A DNA stretch of 64,000 nucleotides from Liolophura sinensis. Lineage: Eukaryota; Mollusca; Polyplacophora; Chitonida; Chitonidae. The stretch covers positions 20,271,338-20,335,337 of the forward strand of contig NC_088302.1 of NCBI RefSeq assembly GCF_032854445.1, written 5' to 3'. The notes under the pieces were generated by a model. The model worked only from the letters and a program-made list of their open reading frames with translations. It was not told where the DNA came from and ran no database searches. The position numbers and the translations under genes are program-made. Shown in pieces: positions 33,098 to 45,533 of the stretch; position 1 is the stretch's first letter, and each line of letters opens with the position of its first letter.

Positions 33098-35848
33098 GGT
33101 TTACCTATTTAAAGCTGTGTAAACAAACAAGAATAATGCAATGCATTGAAGATGAAGATGTAATATTCAAATGGCTTATTGAAAAAAAAGGAGATAAAAG
33201 CAAAGCAGAATGAATGAATAATTAAGGCTTAAGGACACATCAGAAATATTTCAACCAAATCATGCCGAAAAAGAGAACCTGAAGATATTTTTAAATGATG
33301 AATAATAAATGCCATAATGAATGTCTGTAAGGAATGAAATTAAGAAATCAAAACTTCATGTTATCTGTAGATGCCGATGTAACTAAAAGATTTTTTTAAA
33401 AAATCTGTAACCATTTATTGAGGATTTAATTTTATTTAAAATATTTATCAAAGCTAGTCATGTAGATTAATTACCTGACTAAGAACCTCGGGCTAGTTAT
33501 ATAGGATATATTCTTACGCCCACCACATATACAGTATATCCAGGCTTCACAGAAAAATAGTGTTATATGTACAAAATTGTTCTGCTGCCTGATCAAAATA
33601 CCACATTATTAAGATGCCACAATAGGTAATAATCTACCAGGAAACACCTGGTGAGAATGAGCTCATATTCCTAATGGAAAAGTTCTAACATCAGGTTAGT
33701 GCTGCTTTAAGTTAATAGTATGGCTAACAAGCTTCTATAATTCTACAACCTTTTTCGCATGTTTGCAAGGTGCTTATTCAAACATATTCTGAAGACATTA
33801 TTCTGTGTACACTGATAAAATTATATTTTTGTGAATCCCTGAAATAAACCAATCCAAAACATGTAACTCAAATTAGAAAATGTGCATAAATTGCACTGAA
33901 AGTTGCTACTTCATATGCGAAAAGGTTGAGAAATTTGGATACATATATATACGTTTACATGCATGCTGAGGTGTCAATTTGATGATTAAGGTTCTAAGTA
34001 CAACAGGCAGGCTGTTACATGCTCTGTATGTACACAGATCTAATGTTTACAAGTCCTAGTAACATAGTAGCATGGTTAGGAAAATGGCACGATGTCACAG
34101 ACAAAGTTATTTTGCTCATTCATTCATCTTGTTTCAACTTTGCTCATGCATTTATCTAGAATTAGAACTTAATATGATCACTGTTTTGATAATCCATGCA
34201 TTATGGAAATTTGCTTGAAGGACTAACTGTATTCTGTATTAAAGCATTCTTTCAAGAATTTCAAAATCTGTTCAAAATTAAGGTATTTCACCGTAAGTTG
34301 AACTTTTTAGAGTTTTTTTTGTGAATGATTAATTTCTTATCCGAAAAAAAAATTCAATGGTGTCATTTTAATTAAGGATTTTATGTACCTCCTAAGTGCA
34401 TTTTCATATGCCAAACTTAAGGCCAAATACAACTAGTGAAATATTTCAAGCCTAGACTTAAATACATGTATGCAGTATAGAATGTTAGGTTTGTTAGTGG
34501 AGGAAACTAAAGACATGGAAAATTAGACATGTAGATGTGGACATACTAGTACACTAAACTTAAAGCAACAGCCAAACCAGAAAGAGCTGGACCAGAGTTG
34601 ACCATGTGATTTAATTTGTTAGAAGTTACTCAGCTGCTGTCAGTGGGTGACACATTAGCTGCCCGAGCCAGCCATGCCATCCTTTATACATGTATTGATA
34701 ATAAACAGTTTTCTTGACATTTACCAGCATACATGCATCTTTGAACTTTGAACTTGTTTCAATACAATGCACATCTAACCTTTGCTGACCTTGTGAATCT
34801 TCCCAAACCAATAAGAAACCAGTTAAAACTGAAGAGAAAAAGCTTTGTGTTCTGCAAGAGAAAGTTATGCGCACAGAATAAAATAATGCCTCACCAAAAC
34901 TGACATTGGTGCTTAAGGAATTGTGTACATAAGTTTTGAATAAGCTAATATTTTAGCAATTTTAATGCCAATGTTAATATTGCATCCATACCCATAAATT
35001 CAACTACAAGCTGCAGTGTACACCACACGCAGATTTATATGCCAGTACAGAATAAGGGGAGACAACTAAGGAGTGAGACCCCGAGAAAAGATTTTTGTTA
35101 CCCATGTGCAAACAACCAAGTTTGATGTAAACAACTAAAATGATACAATGAAAGAAAGCAGACATATAAATAAGACCCAGATACACATGTAGTTAAAAAT
35201 CAATTAGTTTACCTCCTGGCATGAACTACTGTATGATTTTCTGTTTAAGAGCTCCTAAAACAAGGAAAAGAGAAACAGACATTGTATAATGTAAGATACA
35301 TGTTGTACCCAACCATTCTGATCCATTATCTGATTTAACACTTTAACATTCCCACATAAAAGATTCCGTCAAATAGAGTAAGGGTAGATAATGATGAAAC
35401 AAAACTGTGGGCAGAGTAGAAAATCATCAAAGATTTGCAGTATGTACAATGGAAGGCTGAGAAGTTCTTGACCTGAGGAAAGATTTGTCAGACATGGTGA
35501 TGTTTCTCATTCCAGTAAGAGCATAATGATCTTAATGAAATGTAGTTTTCTTTATACTTGATAAGGGCCTGCTTAATTACTTAATGTACAATGAGCAGAT
35601 AAGATGACTCATGGTCCCTAAGGCTGAGAGTTTTTCAGCTTCTCCTCGTAAAACACAGATCATCCATAAATAGAATAAGAGAAGACACTGAAAATATGAA
35701 ACAGAACTGTGTGCAAAGAAAACTGAATAAAAAAAGAAGTCCAGGGTTCCCAAACACTGAAAAGAATTCAAGGAATTTTAAGGAACCAATAACCTATGTT
35801 TTCCAGCACTTTAAAGGATAATTCAGTTGACGTACACATCTTTATGAG
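33098..35848. other. No gene recognised
   Basis: AT-rich DNA without conserved coding on either strand that I can see. It may include the promoter or untranslated exons of the minus-strand MYORG-like gene. Confidence 0.35.
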
Positions 35849-36004
35849 GAGATTTATTTATTTGATTGGTGTTTTACGCCGTACTCAAGTATTATTTCAC
35901 TTATACGACGGCAACCAGAATTATGGTGGGAGGAAACAGGGCAGAGCCCGGTGAAAACCCACAACCATCCGCCGGTTACTGACAGACCTTCCCACATGTG
36001 GCCG
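35849..36004 (-). mobile_element. SINE family A, head-truncated copy
   Basis: GATTGGTGTTTTACGCCGTA, TTTCACTTATACGACGGC, GGGCAGAGCCCGGTGAAAAC and CATCCGCCGGTTACTG match the tail two-thirds of the family. The tRNA-like head is absent. Confidence 0.8.
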
Positions 36005-37373
36005 CATTAAGAGGAGATTAACAGATACTAAATTGGTAACTCAATCATTTATCTGTTAATTCTGCATCACCATCTCCATGTACAACCTTAACCACCATTA
36101 TATAAGTGCAGATAATTAAGAATGGGTAAGCTTGAATCAAATGAGCTATCATACATGTAGCATGTGCAGGCAGAATAAAGGGAGACAACTGAGAGGTGAT
36201 CCACATGGATGTGTTATTTGAGTTGCCCATAAGGCAATTAACCTGGATAAATTAAACATGATGGACAAAAACAAAATTATAAATGAAGCAAAGATTGACA
36301 TAAAAAACTTTGATAATCCATGACCAGTTTACCTCTTTTAGTTTTCATATGTTAATTTGCTGCATTTTATCAGTGAGATTTTCTAAAGCAAAGAAACAAA
36401 AGGACAAACTTACATGTAAAATATCCCTTTATCATTTTGCTTCCTTTTGAATGTTAAGTTGTCTAGTTGCATACATGTACCAGTAATAATCTGCAGATGT
36501 TGGTATCTTATATAAAAAAACCTATGTTAACATGTATTAGTAGAGGCGTATGTCCACGTTAGTCCTAAAGTCTAAACCGTACACATGTACATGTAGTCAA
36601 GCATATTTCAGACACCAGCATGTCCAAATCCACTTCAAGCATTTAAAAATGGGTTATAACATGCATTCACATTTCTATGTGCTTGCCATCCACTGTAACT
36701 TTTCCTACAGTGGCCCATAACATGCATTAACATCTGGCACTTAATGCACAGTTTATACAGGTTTCTAAAAAGAAGCATTATGCTTGATAAAAAATAGATA
36801 CATATGTGGTTACGGTACTCCATTCAACCAGAACTGCCAGTCAACCAACTTTATAGTATGGTTTTGTTTGGTTAGTTATATCACTGAAGCGAATTACATA
36901 TACATCATCATTTGTGTTCAATTGATTTATATGAGGGTTAATGACACCATATATTTCCGTATCCTGCTATCACTGAGTAACCATGTAACTATTATTATTT
37001 AACTATTTATTAACCAATTAATAATTCACCCTATCATAATGTCAATAGTACACACAAAAGCAATGAAGCATTGTGACACCCAAATTCCTGGAGACACAGA
37101 ATGTATGGTGAAAGGAATCAATGTCCCGAGAACAAATTAGTTCTGTACCCACCACTATCACCACCACATGTAGATTGGTCAGTCGTCACAAATAATATAT
37201 ACAGTACCACAACTTATATTAGAATACAAATGAATTCAGAAAATACTGGAGCATGCAATTCCATGTAGAGTACATGTGTGTAATCTAGCATGTTTGATTG
37301 AGACTGTGGAACCAATAATACTAGTGGAAAGTGGAAATCAAATCCAATGCTGAGGGTAGTATAACTTGTTCCA

Positions 37374-37659
37374 TTGATTTATTTATGTATTTATTTGATT
37401 GGTGTTTTACGCCATACTCAAGAATATTTCACTTATACGGCGGCGGCGGCGGCGGCGGCCAGCATTATGATGGGAGTAAACCTAGCAGAGCCCGGGGAAA
37501 ACCCTCAACCATCCGCAGGTTGCTGCCAGACCTTCCCATGTATGGCTGGAGAGGAAGCCACCATGAGCTGGACTTGAACTCACAGTGACCACATTGGTGA
37601 GAAGCTCCTGGGTCATTATGCTGTGCTAGCACGCTAACCAAATGAGTCACGGAGGCCCC
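37374..37659 (-). mobile_element. SINE family A, full-length tRNA-derived copy with 9-bp target duplication
   Basis: Reverse complement begins GGGGCCTCCGTGACTC with a box A-like TCATTTGGTTAGCGTGC and box B-like GAGTTCAAGTCC, then the body, and ends in an AATAAATACATAAATA-type tail. CTTGTTCCA flanks it on both sides (37365-37373 and 37660-37668). The usual CGACGGCGG motif of the body is expanded here to seven CGG triplets (about 37438-37459). Confidence 0.88.
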
Positions 37660-38727
37660 CTTGTTCCAGAGAAGGCTTCCACAGACAGGGCAGTTCAGCC
37701 TTCAGTGATAGTATTTCATTCTCCCCAGATTTCTGATTATGTCAGGTGTGTCTTACAGCACACCTAGACTTTGTTTGCTAGGCGTGGGAGTGTGAGAGTA
37801 TACCTTAAATTTGACAGCCTTGTACTTAAACACTCTCATAAATTTATTTCCGCTGCGTAATAGTAATAAACCATTTTTAGACAGACCTCAGTACATGTAT
37901 TTTCTTGTCCCCCTAATCGATTGCAATTGGTAGATGGTTTAACAGAACCAGACCCACACATGTAGATATCAGCGGTTCTAAGTAGATAACGAGAAGGTGA
38001 AGACGGTGAAACGGTCACATATCTTAGTTGGGAAGGACTGGACGGCTTGGGCCAGACTTTCCCCGCACTTAAATAGTAACAGGTAGGTATGTTCAACGTT
38101 TGTATTAACTAGCTGTCGCCTACTGCACATTCTTAACACTGGATTTCAAACTGGTGAGAATGCCCTGGTGAAGGCAGAGGTGTTCTACAAGAAAATTGAC
38201 TGTTTAATTGTCAACAACTATAATACTGTGCTTTTAGTGTATTGTTTTCTACCTGATAACATTAAGAGAGGGGAATATTCGAAAGAAAAAAACTTGCAGG
38301 AGTTAAAAATCTCCATGTTGCTCACATAGCAATAATGTTCGCAGGCATCAACTATGTAATAACAGGAGCAAAGGTAAGTTGTTAAAACTCTCTAGGTCAT
38401 CTTACAGTTACCTCTTCTAAGTTTGAAATGATATTACAGTTATTAGCAGCATATAACTGTGGTAGACAAATGTGTTTCCTGTGTAAATCTTTAACAGTCA
38501 CAGTCACTTATTTGGCAACAAATTATGTACACAATCACACGTATGTACATAAATGTACACATGTACATTTATCAATTTCACTTGTCAAGAAATAAATTGC
38601 CACTGCTTTATGCACATGTACTTCATCATGTATGCAGCCTTAACACGTGACAGGTACACGTAGAAATGTTGTACATTATTACTGTGGATCATGGAAAATT
38701 AAAACCTTTGTCTACTTTGTGGTAAAT

Positions 38728-38866
38728 TCTATTTATTTCTTTATCTGATTGATGTTTTACACTGTACTTACGAATATTTCACTTACACCACTGCGCCCAA
38801 CTTTATGGTGGGAGGAAAGCGGGCAGAGCCCGGGGAAACCTGTGACAATCCACAGGTTGCTGGTAC
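38728..38866 (-). mobile_element. SINE family A, head-truncated copy
   Basis: TTTATCTGATTGATGTTTTA, TATGGTGGGAGGAAAGCG, GGGCAGAGCCCGGGGAAACC and CCACAGGTTGCTGG match the tail part of the family. It lies about 80 bp upstream of the orphan exon at 38944. Confidence 0.75.
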
Positions 38867-38943
38867 GTATGCCTGTGGTAAATTCTATGTATCATGACCC
38901 AACTACATGTACATGGCATTGTTTATTTTGCCTGTCCTCACAG

Positions 38944-39060
38944 ACGAATCGTTTAAAGCGATCTTCAGCAAGCCCTGGCTACGCCTCAGACTGGCTCCCA
39001 CAAAGCCCCTTGTTTCTGATTAACCCTGCTCAGTTCCAGCCTGTTCTCCCCAGCAAAAAG
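38944..39060 (+). CDS. Orphan internal exon, unknown gene
   Basis: A clean acceptor (TTGCCTGTCCTCACAG) and donor (AAAAAG|GTAAGG) bound 117 bases that read open in phase 0 as 39 residues: TNRLKRSSASPGYASDWLPQ, then SPLFLINPAQFQPVLPSKK. GC content is well above the flanks. I do not recognise the protein. No partner exon with matching phase was found nearby with confidence, so it should belong to a plus-strand gene with very long introns or be a leftover of one. Confidence 0.45.
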
Positions 39061-39279
39061 GTAAGGACAAAGTACAGGTACATACATGTACACCTCCAGG
39101 TCTCTTCCAATCAGACATTTGTGATGATATTCATATATAACTGTATTAGGTTAATTTAAATTTTAGTACTCAATAGGTCATGCAACTACACATGCAGATA
39201 CAAATTTAATAATATTTTGTTATGAAAATTACTTAAATAATCACAAAAATTATTTCATACCATGATCCTGATCATACTT

Positions 39280-40560
39280 ACCAAGTTGATATACTGTTCT
39301 AGTATGGCCCTGACCACACCACAATGTTACATGTATAATGGGTCATAATGTGCACTACAAAGTATATACCATGGTGTTATAATACATGATTACCATGACC
39401 TGTTTCATATATATGTACCATGGTGTTACAATGTGTTACCATCACCCTGTTCATACACCAATGTGTAATAATGCGTTGCCATGAACCTGATTACAAAGAG
39501 TATACCATGGTTATGTCATCCATGATTGCCATGACCTGCTTCATGTAAAAGGGTGTGATAATGCCTTTTAGTTACCATGACCTGGTTCACATACCGTCTC
39601 ATTATAATGCATTACCATGACCCGATGCCATTTTGTTGCAATGTGTTACCGACCTGACTCATACACCATGATGTGGTAATGCGTTACCATGACCTGGTTC
39701 ATATACCCTGATGTTATAATGCGTTACCATGACCTGGTTCATATACCCTGATGATATAATGCATTACAATAAGCTGGTTCACATACCATGATGTTATAAT
39801 GCGTTACCATGACCTGGTTTATATACCATGATGTTATCATACATTACCATGACTCGGTTCGTATACATGTGCCATTTTGTTACAATGTGTTACCATGACC
39901 TGATTCATACACTGTGATGTTATAATGCATTACCATGTCCAGGTTCATATACATGTACCATTTTGTTATAATGCATTACCATGACCTGATTCATATACCG
40001 TGATGTTATAATACGTTACCATGACCTGGTTCATATACCGCGATGTTATAATGCGTTACCTTGACCTGATTTATATACCATGATGTTATAATGCGTTACC
40101 TTGACCTGATTTATATACCATGATGTTATAATGCGTTACCTTGACCTGATTTATATACCATGATGTTATAATGCATTACTCTGACCTGATTCATATACCG
40201 TGATGTTATAATGCATTACCATGACCTGATTCATATACCATGATGTTATAATACGTTACCATGACCTGGTTCATATACCGCGATGTTATAATGCGTTACC
40301 TTGACCTGATTTATATACCATGATGTTATAATGCATTACCATGACCTGATTCATATACCGTGATGTTATAATGCATTACCATGACCTGATTCATATACCA
40401 TGATGTTATAATACGTTACCATGACCTGGTTCATATACCGCGATGTTATAATGCGTTACCTTGACCTGATTTATATACCGTGATGTTATAATGCGTTACC
40501 ATGACCTGATTTATATACCATGGTGTTATAATGTGTTACCACATTAATGATTATACACGT
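39280..40560 (+). repeat. Tandem array, 40-bp unit (about 31 copies)
   Basis: The unit is TGATGTTATAATGCGTTACC followed by ATGACCTGATTCATATACCA. Copies from about 39660 to 40550 are nearly uniform; those before 39660 are diverged. Blocks of 60 bp at 40021, 40261 and 40421 are essentially identical, so multi-unit blocks have been copied. Confidence 0.92.
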
Positions 40561-40650
40561 ATTCTTTAAACATCGAACATAATTTGTTTTCATGTCCACA
40601 GTTACCATAGGCTGTGTTGCGGGAATCCTGATTATATATTGATGTGTTAT

Positions 40651-40735
40651 AATTACACATAATAACACATAGTATAATTACACATTATAACACATAGTAC
40701 AATTACACATGATAACACATGGTATAATTATAACA
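40651..40735 (+). repeat. Short array, 26-bp unit (about 3 copies)
   Basis: Units of the form ACACATNATAACACATRGTA plus TAATT follow about 90 bp after the 40-bp array. Confidence 0.7.
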
Positions 40736-41845
40736 GGAGCTAACCTGAAAAACAAGCATTACTGAAAAGCCTCTACTGTATTGTTGAACACCAAATAATC
40801 TCATGGTTCTTTGTTGACCTTACAAGTCTCACTCTCGTCTATGATTTGACACGCCCACCTTCTTGGATTAAGACATATTGAACGAGTAGCACATGGTCAC
40901 ACTGATCATATTACACATACATATACCCACAAATAGATAGGTTCCTCACGACTATTATGACAATCTACAACATAAAGAACATACCTCACAGACAATGCTT
41001 CCATTGCGGCGACAGCGTAGATGCTCATTAGACGTTACATTTACTGTTAATTTAGAATGAAGCAAAAAGTTACATGACAAGTTGAGAAGCACAACACTGA
41101 ATCAGCATACGAGGAATACATGTACTAAGTATGCGACAGATTAACCCCAGAGCGGTGTATCTAGGTTAAGCTAATGCATGAACAGGTGTGTGTATGGCCA
41201 CGAACTCAGGGTCTTCTCTATACATGATGTGCTCAGGCCAAACTAGTTAGGAATTACCAACACAACACACACTCCAGCTACTATCTGGTCTCTCTCAGCT
41301 GATAATCACCCTCCCAGGGGCCTCGTGCTACTTCTTGGAGTTCAAAAGCGCAGTTATGCAGAAATCTTTCACAAGAGCTGATATAAGTGGGCACTCTGGA
41401 AGAGTCAGCTAATTCAACTACAGGTACATGTACATTGCAAAGTTTTTTTCTCGACGTCTGCTAAGAGCGTAAGCTTCTGTCCACAAAAGCATTGTACGTT
41501 TGCTGTATGTACGTTTAGATGTGGAACTAACACATATACAGTACTTCGCCACAATCAGTACATAAAGGCAACCATACAGATTACTGTATTTCACCTAAAA
41601 TTTGGTATATAAAAATGCACTTTTAGAATCATATATAGGTCTAAAAAGATATTTTTCAAGCCAACTTAAGTTTTTCTATTATGGAATTAATTAAACGTCA
41701 CCAAAACATCGTTAGTTGCCCTCCCTTCAAACCAATTAGAACCAGGCAAAAAAAAAATGTCGCTCGAGAAGTGATAAACTTCAGGTGAAAAACAGTATAT
41801 TAAAAACTCCTTTTTACGTCTGCAGACATGAACACATGTACATAA

Positions 41846-41955
41846 GGCCATGTTTCACAAAGCCCTTTCAGCAGTACTTCAACGTTACTATGGTAACATT
41901 ATGCCACCATTATCACCTGCAAGTAACTCTACGATGGTTTCGTCAAACTGGGCCC
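41846..41955. mobile_element. MITE-like repeat with inverted ends
   Basis: The left end GGCCATGTTTCACAAAGCC and right end GTTTCGTCAAACTGGGCC are imperfect inverted repeats, about 110 bp apart. This kind of end (TTTCACAAAGC with GGGCC) recurs in many marine invertebrate genomes, from memory. Confidence 0.45.
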
Positions 41956-44741
41956 TGGTATGTCAACATCAAAGCAATATTAAATGCTGCAACTCTATAA
42001 GCATGGTTAAACAGATCTAGACTCATTCACAAAACAAACTTGCCATGCATACAAAAAAGGATGTTCTTGGGTATTATGACACTCTAAATTGTGTTACTGT
42101 GGAGATAACCATATGGGAGACTTGCACCTTGTCAGCCATTCAACATGCAAAGTGGCTAATTGCCAGTTTAACAGTCCACTGTTTTCAGACTCGCCCATTG
42201 TATGACATGTGTAGTGTGTTTGAGAATGACTATATGTTACAAAACACATACATGTAACCTATACAAAGTATACAGCGCCATGTTAGCGCATCCATTATTA
42301 CACATATGACAATGTATATATCTTCACATCATAATATCCATGTACGCCTAAAACACTTGTGTAGGAATACTATTCAATTCTATGTAAGTTAAAAAAAACA
42401 CGCAGCACAAAAATATTATTTCCAAGTTTGCAAGGCAAGACCATTTTCCACTGGATGGTACAATAACAATTATGTGTCAGGGCTTTATTTTCTTCATTTT
42501 TACCAGAATCTAAATGGATTCACTAGGATCAAGTCCAAATCCAGTACTACAAAAAATTGCTTCAAGACTTCAATGCGTATATACTAACCTTGATGATGTG
42601 AAACAATGTACATATACACTATTGTCATGAAAACATGAATTTGAATGTGATTTTTTTAAGAGATTTTTACGGGAATTTGATTCAAGGAGTCATGATGAGA
42701 AGCCGATTAATGAATGTCCATTGAAAGGAAAGCCCTCTGTGTACAATGGTCAACATCCTTTAAGCAGAATTTCCACACACCAAGACCACACCGCATTCAT
42801 GACATCACATCTTGTGAGCCTTAGCTCCATTCAAACAACTTTATAAATGTATACACCTTTATGGACACGTATGTAATGTTGTGGTCGACAAGCAGATGCT
42901 GGCCTTGTGAAGATGTGTCCACAGGCAAAGAAAAAATAAACAAAAAAAGTTGTTGGTGTTGAAGCAAAATAATGCAATGCTATTCAAATAATTACAAACT
43001 GGTTCAACTGTCAAAAGCTGAAAAGCTGAAAATGAAATCCTATTAACTTAACTATTACCAGCTCTGGATTAGACTTTACCGTGCCATATCTCCGTATACA
43101 AAAACAAAGAAAGGTGATTAACATAAAGATGATGGATTTCAAGCACAAGTTTTTGTTATGTGAACACATCATATTGATCTTCATATCTTGGAGCTGTATG
43201 GTAATCTATTATACCAGTGATAACCTGTATTATCTGGATACAGTATTACATGCACATCAAAAACATGTGATCAAAGTGCATACATGTATGGTAAATGACA
43301 TAATTTTTTTTTTTGTAAGAGGCCAAAAATCTCATACGATAATACTTTTGATGGTGTAATGGACATATTTCCAGTAGGATATAGTAACACCGTCACCAAA
43401 CATCTCAAAAACCAACACAGCTTTCACAAATGCAAGGATCAGGCAAAATGAGCAATCATTTGGAGCAATGAGAAACTTTAGGTCATTTGACAGGCATGTA
43501 CATGTATACAATTATATAGTCAAACACACCATATAATTCTTTTTCTCCATTGTCCATAGGATAATATACATATTCAGGCATATTCATATCTTAGGAACTG
43601 TTGTAGACCAACAGTTACACAACATTAAATGTTACTACTAAGAAGTGCACAGGTGGAACAATCCACCCACCAGTAATCGTGCAACACAGTTTTATAACAT
43701 GTCAAACGTAATTTTTTGCATGCAGGTTTACATGTCCCTTTTTTGATATAGGCAAAGGCTGAAGAGTTCTAAGCATCAATGAGAAATGAACTGAACATCA
43801 AAACTGATGGGGAAAGAACACACAATGGCTTAGTTTATCAAGGAGCATCAGTATAGATGTAATTCCAAATTATACTGCTTAGTTATGGTTGATTGGTTTG
43901 TTTGAGCTTTAATTAGCTCAAGTTAGCCTGGCTCCACTGACCAGAACCGGGCACTGGTCATATTTGATTTCATGAGGAAATTTTCACTTACATTGTACCT
44001 TTAGGTCTCAAAACAGTCATAACGTTGGTATACACTGAATGCCCACATCATCCTCTTTTCAAAGATGTTAAAAATGACAGACAAACCCTCCTGTACCAAT
44101 AACAGCCGTTCAAATTTTTGAATAGACCGTACCCTGTTCATTGAACTTCTTTGTCAACAGTTTCTTATTCATAGCCAGCTTCTACTTTAGCAAGGCCTAA
44201 AATTCAAAATACCGCTACCCCATTTCTTCTAATTTTTAGGACAAATACAAGTAGTGCTGAAAGCAAAAAATTACATTTCTCTCTTAGTTTTGGGGGAAAG
44301 TACACATATGAATATGCTGGTCATTAGATGTACTAAGCACATGGGAAAAAAAGAAACCAAATATTCCTGCTACTATTACATGCATATTGCTTAAAACAAG
44401 CAGATTAGGTGTCCCAAAAATTAGAAGAATGATGGTAAAGTTTGAAAGTTTTTTTTACAGTTAAAAAATGCTCTACCAATGTAACATGACCCAACTTTTC
44501 TACTGGCCAGATGAATTGAGGAATCAGTACATACCAAACATTAGGAGAGGCTTCAGCTACAAACTGAACATTTTCTACTGGACCAAAGACTCTACGTAGA
44601 AAGACCTCAGATATAACGACTCCTTCAGTTACAGAATACTGAAACCGTCACACCAGTACTTGGTTTATGTACTTATGGTGAACGCCAAGCAAGAAATTAC
44701 CATGACTGACAATGCTACAGAGACTATAGAATAGAAGAGAC
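41956..44741. other. No gene recognised
   Basis: AT-rich DNA. ORFs of 60-90 codons at 42045 and 43081 have no recognisable content or splice context. Confidence 0.35.
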
Positions 44742-45521
44742 TAGCTCTGTCGGGCTATGATTACGTATACTATCACAGCCCTGTCATGTTCCATAAGCTT
44801 ACCTTGAACACCTTCCTTGCTGGCTTTATCATTCACACTACTGCTGGGCACCAAATACATGTAATTTGTCTGTCTGTGGTCATAGTCGTTTTAGCTATCA
44901 ATTCCAGGTTGGTGTTCCCATGTGCTATCACTAATAAATCCACACAATCATGAAATTAGTGGACACTGGATAAATTCTAACTCCGACTGACATGTTTGAA
45001 TGCATACTCCTCACACCCCATGCATGGGATATAACTACTGACATCACTAGCAATTAATATATTTTATACATCTTGTTTAATCTACTCTTTAATTGTTTGA
45101 GGATTTTTTTTATTCATCAACATTGATTATGGGTTTCCTCTATGTCATTACTGGTGAGACCGATCATAATCAATTATCCAGTATGCGTGTCAAAAGGTCT
45201 AACTGGCCTAATAGTGGCAGTGATAACTGTATACATGATTCGCTTCACTGTGAGGAGTATGCATTCAAACATGGTGGTTGGAGTTAGAATTTATCCAGTT
45301 TCCACTAATTTCATGCTTGTGTGGATTTATTAGTGATGACACATGGGAACACCTAACTGGAATTGATAGTTGAGACGACTATGACTACGGACAGACAAAT
45401 TATTTGGTGCCCAGCAGTAGTATATTAAAGCCAGCAAGGGAAGTACAGAGGTGTTCAAGGTAAGCTTAGGGGAAAAAGAGAGGGCTGTGATAGTATACGT
45501 TATCACAGCCATATAGAGCTA
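44742..45521. mobile_element. Foldback element with about 272-bp terminal inverted repeats and 9-bp target duplication
   Basis: The left arm 44742-45014 and right arm 45250-45521 are inverted copies: TACTATCACAGCCC, AAGCTTACCTTGAACACC, CTACTGCTGGGCACCAAATA, AACTATCAATTCCAG-like, CACTAATAAATCCACACAA, CATGAAATTAGTGGA, CTGGATAAATTCTAACTCC and TGTTTGAATGCATACTCCTC read the same in both. The outermost bases are TAGCTCT and AGAGCTA. Outside, AGAAGAGAC repeats directly at 44733-44741 and 45522-45530. The 235-bp centre is AT-rich. Small indels separate the arms. No transposase is present. Arm length and a 9-bp duplication fit Mutator-like non-autonomous elements; that assignment is inference. Confidence 0.85.
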
Positions 45522-45533
45522 AGAAGAGACTAG

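Noticed and set aside
37374-37659. A short coding gene (ORFs with Ala- or Gly-runs at 37331-37588)
   Set aside because: The ORFs lie wholly inside a SINE; the Ala and Gly runs are the CGG expansion.
45093-45333. Overlapping plus-strand ORFs of 63-64 codons
   Set aside because: They fall in the centre and arm of the foldback element and have no recognisable content.
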